Source of the DNA: Kitagawia praeruptora
Taxonomy: Eukaryota; Streptophyta; Magnoliopsida; Apiales; Apiaceae
NCBI GenBank assembly: GCA_037693485.1
Contig: CM075345.1
Span: 82,962,001-83,026,000, forward strand
Reading direction: 5' to 3'
Length of the DNA stretch: 64,000 nucleotides
The notes under the pieces: generated by a model
The model's input: the letters and a program-made list of their open reading frames with translations, nothing else
The model's database searches: none
What the model was told of the DNA's origin: nothing
Program-made: the position numbers and the translations under genes
In this document: positions 31,913-41,608 of the stretch, piece by piece
Numbering within the stretch: position 1 is the first letter of the stretch
How the letters are laid out: the number at the start of each line of letters is the position of its first letter

Positions 31913-34900
31913 ATGGATTTTTGTGCCTACAACGTCAGGGGGTTAAACAATAAAAAGGCTTTTGTGAAAGATTTTTTGAGTCTGAATAAACTGAGTTTAT
32001 TTGCTTTGCTTGAAACTCGAGTCAAGGAGGATTCTGCAATGCATATAGCTAGATCTCTTTCTAATCGTTTTAGTTGGTTCTTTAACTATAACCATCATCC
32101 AAATGGGAGAATTTGGGTGGGCTGGGATTCCTCGTTCTGGGATCTCAGTGTTTTGTCAAGCTCTTCGCAGCATATCACCTGTAAAGTCAAATTCTTGGCT
32201 ACCCAGGAAGAGTTCTTTGTTTCATTTGTGTATGGGCTAAATACGTATATGGAGAGAAGGGTGCTTTGGGAGGACTTAACTAATATGGAGCAATTGATGG
32301 GCAATATGCCCCCGTGGTGTCTGTTAGGTGATTTCAACGTTTGTCTTAACCCGCAGGAAACCAATAACATGCATCATTGGACTACAAGTATGCTCGAGTT
32401 TAAAGAGCTTGTTCTCCAGGTATCAATTACCGATTTAAACAGCTCAGGGCATTTGTTCACTTGGTGTGATGGTAACCATCTCAATCCCATTTTAAGGAAG
32501 CTTGATAGGTGTATGGTTAACAGTTATTGGATGGACCTCTTTCCTCTATCTCGTGCCCAATTCATGGAGAAGGGCCTGTCGGATCACTGTCCAGTGGCTG
32601 TTTTCACTGGTATGGCCAAAGAAATAATTCACAAACCATTCCAGCTGTTCTCTCATTTGTTTTGTAAGCCTGGTTATGATAACTCTATCTCAAATGCCTG
32701 GAATATTGAAGTTATAGGGGATCCTTGGTATATCCTTACCACCAAATTAAAGCGAGTCAAATCTGCTATGAAACAACTCAACTCTGATGTAGGTGATCTG
32801 CATTTGAAAGTTAAGGTTGCTCGTTCTGATCTCCTGGAATTTCAAAGACTCATGCCTAGTGTTCCTACTGCTCAGTATTTTGAAGAAGAACGTCAACTCT
32901 CTCTTTGTCTTCGCAAAGCTCTTGAGGATGAGGAATTGTTTTTAAAACAGAAATCAAGGGTCCAATGGCTCAAATGTGGAGATAACAATAATGGTTATTT
33001 CTTCAATTCGTGTAAGGGTCGATGGAATGCCAATAAAATTCTGGTCTTAGATGATGAGCAGGGACAGTCTCACACTGATCATAGGGGCATTGCTAATGTT
33101 GCTGTTAAGTTCTATGAGGATTTTTTGGGCCAAGAAAGTCCTGTAGACGATTTTCCTACTGACTTGCAGTTACCATCCTTATCGTCTGAACAACAGCAGT
33201 ACCTTGAGAGGCCGTTTACTGCAGGTGAAGTGCTGAAAACTTTTAAATCTATGGCAAAGAATAAATCCCCAGGCCCAGACGGTTTTCCAGCGGAGTTCTT
33301 TGTCAATTCGTGGACTATTGTTGGTAGTGATGTCACTAAGGCTATTCTATACTATTTTGAATCCTTGCATCTCCCCCGCATTATTAATTCTGCTGCCCTT
33401 GCTTTGGTTCCCAAGCAGGTGACTGCAACTTCAATGCATAATTTTAGGCCTATTTCGTGCTGTAATGTGATATATAAGTGCATCTCAAAATTGTTGGCTG
33501 CTCGTATGAAGTTAATTATGCCTGGCCTCATTTCTAAATGTCAATCTGCTTTTATTCCGGGAAGGCTCATAGGGGACAACATTCTACTTGCTCAGTCACT
33601 TTGCAGGAACTATCATATCATGTCGGGGGCACCGAGGTGTTCTATTAAGCTAGACTTGAGAAAGGCATTTGATACTCTAAACTGGTCCTTCCTGCGTAAA
33701 GCTCTGGAGACTATGGGTTTCCCTTCTCGGTTTATTGATTGGGTTTTGACAGGTATTACTCAATGTATGCTTTCTGTAAAAGTAAATGGTGCATTAGAAG
33801 GTTATTTCCCTGCTAAGGCTGGACTCCGTCAGGGGGATCCCATCTCCCCTTACCTGTTTGTGATAGCTATGGAGGTGTTGACAGCATGTATTGGTCAATC
33901 AGTTGCCCGTTCTGATTTTAAACATCACTGGAAAGCGGTTAACCCATCTATTACACATCTAATTTTTGCAGATGAGATATTGCTTTTCTCAAGGGGTGAA
34001 GTGAACTCTGTAAACACTTTGTTGCAGGGTGTTCAACAATTCTCTAACATATCTGGGCTTAGGGTTAATTCGGAGAAGAGCGCATGTTTCTTTGGTAATG
34101 TGAGTGATGATATAGCTCGTGACATTCTTCAACTCACAGGCTTCTCTAGAGGTTGCTTTCCGGTTACCTACCTAGGGTTGCCCTTAATCACCTCTAAGCT
34201 GAGAGCTCGTGATTGTGTGCTTCTTGTACAGAAACTTTGCGCTAAATTCGAAAGCTGGCTTTGTAGATTTCTTAGTTATGCAGGTAGGCTCCAACTTCTA
34301 AAAGTGGTTCTATTTGGCACTCAAAGCTACTGGACAAGCCATATTTTTCTGCCGAAGGGAATTCTGAAGAAGATTCAATCTTTATGTGTTAAGTTTTTAT
34401 GGGGAGGATCCCATACTTCTACAGCAGCAGCAAAAGTAGCTTGGAAGGATTGTTGTTTGCCAAAGCAAGAGGGTGGCTTGGGGTTACGTGATTTTTGTGA
34501 GTGGAACCAAGCCTCTACTCTCTTTCAGCTATGGCGCTTGGTGAGGTCGACCAACTCTTCTCTCTGGATTCAGTGGGTTCATTGCAACTTTGCTGTTAAC
34601 AAATCAATCTGGACCATGAAAGTGCCTTATAATGCCTCCTGGTGTCTTAAAAAAATTCTTAACTCTAGAGCTGCAGCGTTAATGCATGTCACTTATGAGG
34701 TAGGGCCTCAGTCAAACTATTTATTCTGGCATGACCCTTGGTTTCGTAGCATGCCACTTCTTGAGCGATTTCATAGTAGTATTGTATCAATCTCAGAAAC
34801 CCCGAACCTTGCCAAGGTGGGGGACTTTATTCGTGGTGAGACTTGGCATTTGCCTCCCTCTAATCACATGTTGATTATAGAGCTTCGTAATTTGATTGGG

Positions 34901-35501
34901 CAGGCTATTATTCATGGTAGAGATAGGCTTCTCTGGGATGGCAATCCTGCTACCAAGGTTAACCCTATCTACCATTTGGCATTCTATTAGGAACACGGGC
35001 ACTCCTCCTCCTTGGGTCAAGTCGGTGTGGCATTCTTTATCTATACCCAAATGCTCTTTCTTGCTTTGGCTTGCGTTTCGAAACAGGCTATTTACGAAGG
35101 ATAGGATGATTGGTATGGGGCTGCGCACTGACCAAAGATGTATGTTGTGTAGTGATGGGCAGGAATCAGTTACTCACATTTTTGGTGAGTGTAGCTTTGC
35201 AAAAGGTGTCCTTCAAGATGATGCTTTAACTGGCAGTTGGCAAGATTACATGCAGGGGAACTTTTTTGTTCATGGTAATGTCTCTAAAGCAAGACAATTA
35301 CTTGCTTATTTGTTCCTTTCTGTAGCAACTCATTCCATTTGGCAAGAGCGTAATGAGAGAATTCATAATGTTGGACGAGGGAAAAGCATCCGGCAAATTC
35401 GAGCGAAAGTGATGGACATGACTAGAATGCGCGTGGCTTCAAGTTCGTGGTTTGAAAAAAGAGTCCAAAAAGAGCCTTCTCTAGTTATATCTTTGTACTA
35501 A
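31913..35501 (+). pseudogene. L1 ORF2 (endonuclease-reverse transcriptase), LINE-c
   Basis: Starts MDFCAYNVRGLNNK. The AP-like endonuclease has N in YNVRG, E in LLETR, GDFN (~32330) and SDHCPV (~32580). RT follows: NKSPGPDGFPAEFF, FRPISCCNVIYKCISK, QSAFIPGRLIGDN, KLDLRKAFDT, GLRQGDPISPYLF. The catalytic box reads FADE at 33965-33976 instead of FADD, which should abolish polymerase activity. A frameshift near 34963 moves the end (zf-RVT, WHSLSIPKCSFLLWLAF, CMLCSDGQESVTHIF) into the frame ending at 35501. Total about 1,200 codons, otherwise complete. It copies its own RNA at a nicked target in the nucleus. Confidence 0.92.
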
Positions 35502-35635
35502 TTCGTGGGTAGCTTTTTGATGTACTGGTGATATGTAGTGTTGTAGCTTGTAGTAGTTGAGCTGTTTTGTTTTTTCCCCTCGGGGAATGCCCCTTGTCGT
35601 TGTATCTTTTTGAAGTGCAATATAATTTTTCATTT

Positions 35636-35666
<31 letters not shown>

Positions 35667-35721
35667 CTTAATTAGCAAAAAAAAAAAAATTACCTTACTG
35701 TCAACATAAACAACATAATAA

Positions 35722-36167
35722 GCGAGGCAAGGAAAATTGTCGATTTGATCGAGGATGATGGCACTGTTTTGATTGCTACTACTGTTGTTGGGGGCTGGCA
35801 CAGGATGATTGAGATGTCAATCATGCAACTTCTGTTGGTCTCAAGTTGTTTATGCCAGAAGAGCAGGCTCCATTTGTGGACAACTGCTGGATGGGTGCCT
35901 AAGGGTGTTGATGCGAGGCAGGAGGGTCAGAACAAGGAAGCTATAACCATGGGTGCATGGGATGATTGTCATAGTGGACCATGTTTGGTCATGAAGAAGC
36001 TTACTCTCGGCATAGTTTTTAACTTATGATTAATCTAGTTTGCTATGTAGACTCTATTATGACTTAATGTTGTGTAGTTTATTCGGATGTTGATTTCGCG
36101 GGGTATGCCCCTAGATTTGTTTCATGTTGTTCCTTTTGGTATAAATTTTTAATTAGCAAAAAAAAAA
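35722..36167 (+). mobile_element. E8: 5'-truncated RT-less element inserted in E6
   Basis: It keeps only ~450 bp: a C-terminal coding piece, the hairpin at 36100-36111, GGTATAAATTTTTAATTAGC and poly(A) to 36167. E6 3' UTR sequence lies on both sides. The exact 5' edge is uncertain and no TSD is clear. Confidence 0.75.
35745..36029 (+). pseudogene. C-terminal piece of an RT-less element protein, E8
   Basis: ~94 open codons before the tail (WTTAGWVPKGVDARQEGQNK ... VMKKLTLGIVFNL). Composition and position match the other elements, but the end module is not shared with them. Confidence 0.4.
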
Positions 36168-36177
36168 GCTAGTTATC

Positions 36178-36591
36178 CTAGCTTAACACAAGTTCATAAC
36201 TGAAATTTAAACAAACATAACTATGCCGAGGAGGCATCACAGCTGTAGGCGAGAGTCTCTGCACATCATACCACTCCTTTTGTAAGGACACAGTGCAACC
36301 ATTACATGGACTGCAAATATGTATCTGGACAACCAAGTTGTCAACGTCCATGTCCCAGGGGATAATATCGTCAATATCTCCTGCATCCATCCCAAGACTA
36401 TCATGAAAACCACCCTCAACAAACCAGCAGTCTTTGAACAAAGGAGGGTACAGACCCATCATCTTCCCCTTAAAGCAGAAATCCCGCAGCCTATACTTTC
36501 CACGAAGCAAACGATTGACAACAGCAATCCATCCGAATTCAACCCTTCCGGGGACACAGGCCATAATGTCATCAAAGGGATAAAAACACAT
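36178..36591 (-). pseudogene. C-terminal continuation of the E6 protein, frameshifted
   Basis: 137 codons (MCFYPFDDIMACVPGRVEFG...) overlap the end of the previous frame and run to a TAG at 36178, just before the E8 insertion. It is probably the original C-terminus (total ~680 residues), separated by one frameshift. Confidence 0.5.
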
Positions 36592-38212
36592 TTAATATAA
36601 CCTTAAACAGATGGGTAAACACCAGATTAGAAGACACAGAATCTCTAACTGGCCCCCTAGAAGCAACTTCCAAACCAGCAAATTTGACATACCCTGGATG
36701 GGTCATACTGTGAAACACATTAAAGAAATTGACAAACTTCCACTTAAGAACATCGCGCCTAGCAATGAAATCAGACTTTAAGAAAAAAGAGAGCAAATCA
36801 ATGGCCTCTCTGTTTGAATACCCCTCGAATCGGCATATCAAACCAACCTCCCAACAAGTACAAATACTTGAAAAAATCCAAGAGAAAACAGCTGGGCAAA
36901 CTCCAATTCGCCTTACTTGGACATCACATCCATCAAAAACATAGAATACATCTATTGGAAAGTCTAATAGCATATCAACATACCAAAACCTACCTGGATC
37001 GCTAAAAATAAAACCCCCACCTCCACGCAGCTCATCATTTTGGACAGAGTAAAGTACCCCCTTATCAACCGAAAAGAGGGAAACATCCCAACCCTTTAAC
37101 AGTTCAACTAAAGAAACACCAGCCCTGCCATAGACATCATTGCCATCAATAGCAAAGGCCATTATTGACAAACCAAATCTAGGATTCATACCCCCAGATT
37201 GCAGTAGGGGGGAGAAAGAATCCATCGAAATCCCATCAAAGTAACCATTCACACACAAAGCTCTCCAATCTCTTAGAAGCATAATAACAAAAGCTCTCAC
37301 GGTCAAACCATCAAACACTTTACAGCCATCAGTTTCGTCCTCATTCATATTACGAGCAGTAGGTAGAAGAATAGCCTCCTTGGTATTCTTATCATCCTCT
37401 TTCATTATTGGGAGTGTAACAACCGAATTACCCACAAACCGGACTGGATGACCATCATACAAATGATCCTCAGCCTCCGATTCTCCCTTAGGAGCATCAT
37501 CTCCTTGAATAAAATCAAGAGAGATAATATCAACACCTGATATCCGACATTCCAAATCCGCATCAAGAGAACGAGGGTAATAAACCCTGACCTCCGGCGA
37601 GAAAGTGACTTTCTTCGAAACCTGCTCCCCCTTAGCTAACTCAGTAGAAAGGGCATCGTGCGCATTAGGGTAAAAAACCCTAACTTCCGGCAAAAAAGAG
37701 ACCCTCTTCGGACTCATTCTCATGCTAGACATTTCATCAAACAGTCTGAGCTCATCATCAGTTGGGGGCCCTCTGTACCTCAAGTCCAATGAGCCCCTCG
37801 ACCCCTTGAAGGAGCCCTCTTGAATCGCTTCCCTAGTGACCCCGATTTGGATCTTACCAACATCAAAGACACCATTAACAACCATAACATCGCTGTTTTC
37901 ACTTACCCCATCCAAACTTCTATTACTGATTCTACTCATACCAGACTCAACATCTCGTCCGGACTTCATTCTCTTCGACAGCAACCCCTCATCATGAGTA
38001 TCATTGGGAATCACTGTAACCAATTTTTCCGCAAAAGTCACCTTTTTTGGACTCATACTCAACGTCAAATCCTCCCGGGGTTTTGACACAACTCGAAACT
38101 GGTTCTTAGCCAGTCCAGTGGTACAATCAAGAGGACGATCCATAGATCTCCAATCCTCCAAAGGGATCACCGAAACAAGGTTCTCCGAAATGGAAACCCT
38201 TTTCGAACTCAT
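36572..38212 (-). CDS. Fusion protein of E6: RVSF repeats plus THPGY-type module
   Basis: I choose the ATG at 38212 (MSSKRVSISENL), since upstream codons belong to the leader. Residues ~1-110 contain KRVSISENLVSVIP and KKVTFAEKLVTVIP; ~165-225 contain KRVSFLPEVRVFYP and KKVTFSPEVRVYYP. The second half (FSSICTCWEVGLICRF ... SMTHPGYVKFAGLEVASRGP) aligns with E4 (SSICTCWKIS ... SLTHPGYINFAAFEGTSRGL). It therefore joins the N-terminal type of E7/E9/E10 to the body of E4. The frame ends at 36572; the next minus-strand frame is overlapping and shifted. No enzyme domain; function unknown. Confidence 0.7.
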   Translation of the reverse strand: MSSKRVSISENLVSVIPLEDWRSMDRPLDCTTGLAKNQFRVVSKPREDLTLSMSPKKVTFAEKLVTVIPNDTHDEGLLSKRMKSGRDVESGMSRISNRSLDGVSENSDVMVVNGVFDVGKIQIGVTREAIQEGSFKGSRGSLDLRYRGPPTDDELRLFDEMSSMRMSPKRVSFLPEVRVFYPNAHDALSTELAKGEQVSKKVTFSPEVRVYYPRSLDADLECRISGVDIISLDFIQGDDAPKGESEAEDHLYDGHPVRFVGNSVVTLPIMKEDDKNTKEAILLPTARNMNEDETDGCKVFDGLTVRAFVIMLLRDWRALCVNGYFDGISMDSFSPLLQSGGMNPRFGLSIMAFAIDGNDVYGRAGVSLVELLKGWDVSLFSVDKGVLYSVQNDELRGGGGFIFSDPGRFWYVDMLLDFPIDVFYVFDGCDVQVRRIGVCPAVFSWIFSSICTCWEVGLICRFEGYSNREAIDLLSFFLKSDFIARRDVLKWKFVNFFNVFHSMTHPGYVKFAGLEVASRGPVRDSVSSNLVFTHLFKVILNVFLSL

Positions 38213-38535
38213 AATCGAACTAAGTAAAAAGAAATATGGAGATAAAGTGGGAGATAAGAAGGAGGAGGTGGATTTAGGAAGGGAAAGTATAGATCTGATG
38301 AAGAAAATGTTTTGATTTAGCTGAGAAAAAGGAGGCGGCTGCAAAGGTATCTAGGGAGAAGGAGGAATTTCTCTCTCTAGACTCTCATTGCCTCATCTAG
38401 CAAGAAAATAGTTAGAAGGTATGGTCAAGCGTATGGTTCGAGAGAAATTGCACGATTGCAGCTACTTCAAGAAAAAAGCTGCTAAGGATCCTACGATCCT
38501 GTTACTGCTCTATTGATTTGGTCTGGAGCTAGCTC

Positions 38536-40228
38536 TCAGTCATTTAATCTTTGCCGATGATATATTTCTTTTCTGCAAAGGAGACAGCCCTTCCATATCT
38601 GCTATAATGCATTCAGTTTCTCGTTTTTCAGCCATCTCAGGGCTACACCCAAATCCTAATAAGAGTAACTGGTATTTCTGTAATGTTCCCCAAGATACTA
38701 AACATCATGCTCTAGTAACTTCGGGTTTTCAACAGGATGCACTACCTATTAAATATCTAGGTCTTCCATTGATCACGACAAGACTGAAAGCTCAGGACTG
38801 TTCCGTCTTGGTTCAAAGACTTTGTTGGAGAATAGAATCTTGGACCTCTTGTTTTCTTCGATACTCTGGCAGGTTACAACTTTTAAGGTCAGTTCTATTT
38901 GGTATTTTTGGTTACTGGAGTACTCACTTATTCCTTCCCAAAAATATTCTTAATAAAATTCAGGCTTGTTTCTCAAAATTTCTTTGGGGTGGTAAACCTA
39001 ATGCTAAGTGCCATCATAAAGTCGCTTGGATAGACTGTTGTCTTCCGAAGCTAGAAGGGGGACTTGGTATAAGTGACTTACATGAACGTAACAAAGCAGC
39101 GATTTTTTATCAGATTTGGAGAATTAGTCATTATTCTGATTCGTCCATTTGGATTCAGTGGTTCCATAAATGTTTGTTAAAAGATAAATCCTTTTGGGCT
39201 GCTACAATCCCCTCGGCAAGTTCCTGGGCTGTTCGACAGATTTTAAATCACAGGATGGAAGCTAGAAGATTCATATCTTTCGATATTGGTGTTGACTCAA
39301 ACCTGTTTATGTGGCATGATCCCTGGTTTCAAAATCGGCCTCTTTCTTCAAGGTTAGGCATAGAGGTCATATCCAATGCAGAATCTACAAGCAAGGCTCG
39401 AATTAAAGATTTCATTATGGATGGCAGATGGATTCCTCCCCGTTCAAATCACAATCAGGTTATAGAACTTAGACAAATTCTGGTAACTGTTCCTATAACC
39501 AGGAAAGACGCAGTTCTTTGGCAAGGAACCAAGCTAGTCAAACTATCCACTATTTGGAACTCGATTAGAAGAACAGGTACTACTCTACCTTGGTTTGAGG
39601 CAGTGTGGCATTCCCTTTCTATTCCAAAGTGCGCTTTCTTTATGTGGCTGGCCCTCAAGCGCAGATTGCTGACAAAAGATAAAATGCAATCATTCGGAAT
39701 GCAGGTGAATCCCTCTTGTATGCTATGTCAAGGCAATACGGAAACTGTAGAGCACTTATTCACTTCATGCCCATATTCGAATCTCGTTCTCAAGTGTAGT
39801 CCAGTCCCCTTAAATTGCACTTGGAATGATTGGATTAATGGAAACTTCACATCTGGCAATCAGTCAAACTGGAAGAAAAGAATAGGATGGCTTTTTGTTT
39901 CAGTGATGATCTATTTGGTTTGGCAGGAGCGAAATAGAAGAATGCATGCAAATGGTCAACCGAGACCCACCATTCAATTATCTTGTATTATCAAAAACAT
40001 GATACGAGAGAAACTTTTTTCTTGTAATTGCTTTCAAAAGCAATTGGCGAAGGACAAATCCCTTACTCTCTTATTATACTAGCTCTGCTAGGTCCTTGTA
40101 ATTATTTTTTGTAAGAGAGCGCTTCTGAGTGAGAGTTGGTTTGCTTATCGCGGGGTATGCCCCTAGATTTTGTAATTTTTTCTTTCCTTAAATACAATTT
40201 CAATTAGTAAAAAAAAAAAAAAAAAAAA
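38536..40228 (+). mobile_element. LINE-e: 5'-truncated L1
   Basis: It begins inside the RT domain, just before FADD, and ends with the hairpin at 40152-40163, TTCAATTAGT and poly(A) at 40209-40228. It lies in the 3' UTR of LINE-d. No TSD is evident. Confidence 0.85.
38538..40082 (+). CDS. L1 ORF2 C-terminal half, LINE-e
   Basis: An open frame from SHLIFADDIFLFCKGD (intact RT catalytic box) through the thumb region (YLGLPLITTRLKAQDC, FLRYSGRLQLLRSVL) and the zf-RVT domain (WHSLSIPKCAFFMWLALKRR, CMLCQGNTETVEHLFTSC) to LLLY-stop at 40082. There are 514 codons and no stops, but endonuclease and most of RT are gone, so it is inactive. Confidence 0.9.
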   Translation, partial: SHLIFADDIFLFCKGDSPSISAIMHSVSRFSAISGLHPNPNKSNWYFCNVPQDTKHHALVTSGFQQDALPIKYLGLPLITTRLKAQDCSVLVQRLCWRIESWTSCFLRYSGRLQLLRSVLFGIFGYWSTHLFLPKNILNKIQACFSKFLWGGKPNAKCHHKVAWIDCCLPKLEGGLGISDLHERNKAAIFYQIWRISHYSDSSIWIQWFHKCLLKDKSFWAATIPSASSWAVRQILNHRMEARRFISFDIGVDSNLFMWHDPWFQNRPLSSRLGIEVISNAESTSKARIKDFIMDGRWIPPRSNHNQVIELRQILVTVPITRKDAVLWQGTKLVKLSTIWNSIRRTGTTLPWFEAVWHSLSIPKCAFFMWLALKRRLLTKDKMQSFGMQVNPSCMLCQGNTETVEHLFTSCPYSNLVLKCSPVPLNCTWNDWINGNFTSGNQSNWKKRIGWLFVSVMIYLVWQERNRRMHANGQPRPTIQLSCIIKNMIREKLFSCNCFQKQLAKDKSLTLLLY

Positions 40229-40343
40229 CTTCTTGTTCTATTTTACTAAATTATAGTATATGCTCGGTTTATCTCGCGGGGTATGCCCCTAGATTTGTAT
40301 CGTTTTCCTTTTAATGTAATTTTCATTTAGCAAAAAAAAAAAA

Positions 40344-41608
40344 TAGTTTGCCCTAATGATCAAAGCCAAGGTTTGGTAAAAAGGGGTAAAATGCTCATAG
40401 TTTAAGCCATTTGGAGATTTAAAAACATTTGCAGGAACATCACCACCACAGAAAATAGATAAAAACAGTCTTTTCTCTTCAGAGTTAAAAACAAAGGATT
40501 TGGTGATGTCCACAGGACTGTGACACATAGCAGCAGGGTGAATGTTGAGTACTTTACCCAAAATCATATGGTCAAGTAGCATTGGAGTGCCATTGATCAC
40601 AGAAGTTATGTAATGTACTTAACCCCATTCCCAACCCCCATGTTACAATAAAACTAAGAGACAAGGTTGGTACAGACCTTCCTAGTAGGGTAAGACAACA
40701 AGACATCCCACTTAGCATGTTTGAATTTAGCAAGCAACTTAGAATCCCTAGACAACTGAATAAGACAACCAGGTATCATTTTAGGTTTTGTGGATCTGTT
40801 TAAGGTAGACAAGGAGACAAACTTACGGTTAGAGAGCTTGGTTCTTCTCTTCCTAATCTTAACAGGAGGATAAGTGGAAGGTACAGAAGGAGAAGAGCTA
40901 AAGAGATTAAGTGTGGTGTCTACTTGACTATCACCCATGGTATTTATAGCAAGAAATGAACGCAGGAAGACAAGTAGAGAAAACACAGAGAATGCAAGTA
41001 AATGCACTGCACTAACATGTCCTTAAATAGCAGTAATACATCGAAAATTTAAATATGTAAACAGTAATCTACAGTATCAAACAGTACAAAAAGGTACAAG
41101 AATGTGCAGACAGAGTACTATAAACAGTGTTGACACAGTGCATACATAGTACAGGAAATAAGGATAGTATAACAATCACATCAGTCCATCAAAGAGGTAA
41201 GGCTGCTTATCACAATATCTATCAGTTATATAACTACCTAAATCCAGCAGAAAACATAAACCATGACTTAAAATAGTAAATGCATTTAATGCAATTTGGA
41301 GAGAAGGCATTTAGACACTACAAAGCAGCTACATAAATGCAAAAGTAATCCAATAAGATCATTTCAAGGTAGCTGGAGTGCAAATATTGAGGAAAAGCAA
41401 ACCTTAAACAATTATATGCATATGATACAGCTCATCTATAATTAATGCACACAATTTAATTTGAAGCAAATTGAATAAATCTACACTGTAGGGCATGCAC
41501 ATAGAAGAATTTCACACTCAAAGCACTAAGACTCATGATACATATATATATCTAAACTGCACAACATATACCACATAGATTTAAATATCAATTAACATTT
41601 AAATCAAC
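40344..41608. other. AT-rich DNA around a decayed transposon-protein gene
   Basis: Apart from the minus-strand remnant at 40370-41007, the stretch 41008-41608 is AT-rich without a gene. Confidence 0.5.
40370..41007 (-). pseudogene. Plant 'putative transposon protein' domain remnant
   Basis: The minus strand has MGDSQVDTTLNLF... and then KLLAKFKHAKWDVLLSYPTR, followed after stops or frameshifts by VINGTPMLLDHMILGKVLNI. This order resembles the plant transposon-associated domain Pfam calls 'putative plant transposon protein' (PF20167 type). It is frameshifted and short. I am unsure of the family. Confidence 0.35.

Larger units (their letters stand above)
31590..35661 (+). mobile_element. LINE-c: 5'-truncated L1 inserted in the tail of E7
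   Basis: The TSD aaaaacttaattag is at 31576-31589 and 35662-35675. It keeps the end of ORF1, ORF2, a hairpin CGGGGAATGCCCC at 35581-35593, TTCATTTAGC and a long poly(A). Its 3' end differs from the GGTATAAA...TTAATTAGC type of LINE-f, so it is another subfamily. Confidence 0.92.
29699..35689 (+). mobile_element. E7: RVSF-type RT-less retroelement inserted in E6, carrying LINE-c
   Basis: The leader has TATGAGAGTCGG near 29718 and CT-rich repeats. The variant hairpin GGGGTAAGCCCC is at 31532-31543, GGTATAAAAACTTAATTAG follows, and after LINE-c the tail resumes as CTTAATTAGC plus poly(A) to 35689. The probable TSD is ttacctta (29691-29698 and 35690-35697). Confidence 0.85.
29596..38398 (-). mobile_element. 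E6: RT-less L1-tailed retroelement, split by E7 (with LINE-c) and E8
   Basis: Poly(T) starts at 29594 and the hairpin is at 29649-29660; the leader ends near 38388 (GAGAGTCTAGAGAGAG on the minus strand). The TSD agca(g/a)gaaaatagtt lies at 29581-29595 and 38399-38413. Its 3' UTR contains, across the E7 insertion, the same TTGACAGTAAGGT...CTTACTG as E11 and E5, which confirms that the two halves belong together. The body has ORFs at 38212-36572 and 36591-36178. Confidence 0.9.
38414..40343 (+). mobile_element. LINE-d: old L1 remnant, interrupted by LINE-e
   Basis: Bases 38421-38515 encode an ORF2 end (KRMVREKLHDCSYFKKKAAK, DPTILLLLY, stop). After LINE-e, 40229-40343 supply a 3' end with the hairpin at 40278-40289, TTCATTTAGC and poly(A). 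E6 inserted just left of it (TSD copy at 38399-38413). Confidence 0.6.

Noticed and set aside
38399..38413. Similarity of the E6 TSD (aagaaaatagttag) to sequence left of the truncated LTR at 27046-27060 as evidence of a shared insertion site
   Set aside because: The match is short and AT-rich, and the flanking bases differ; coincidence is more likely.
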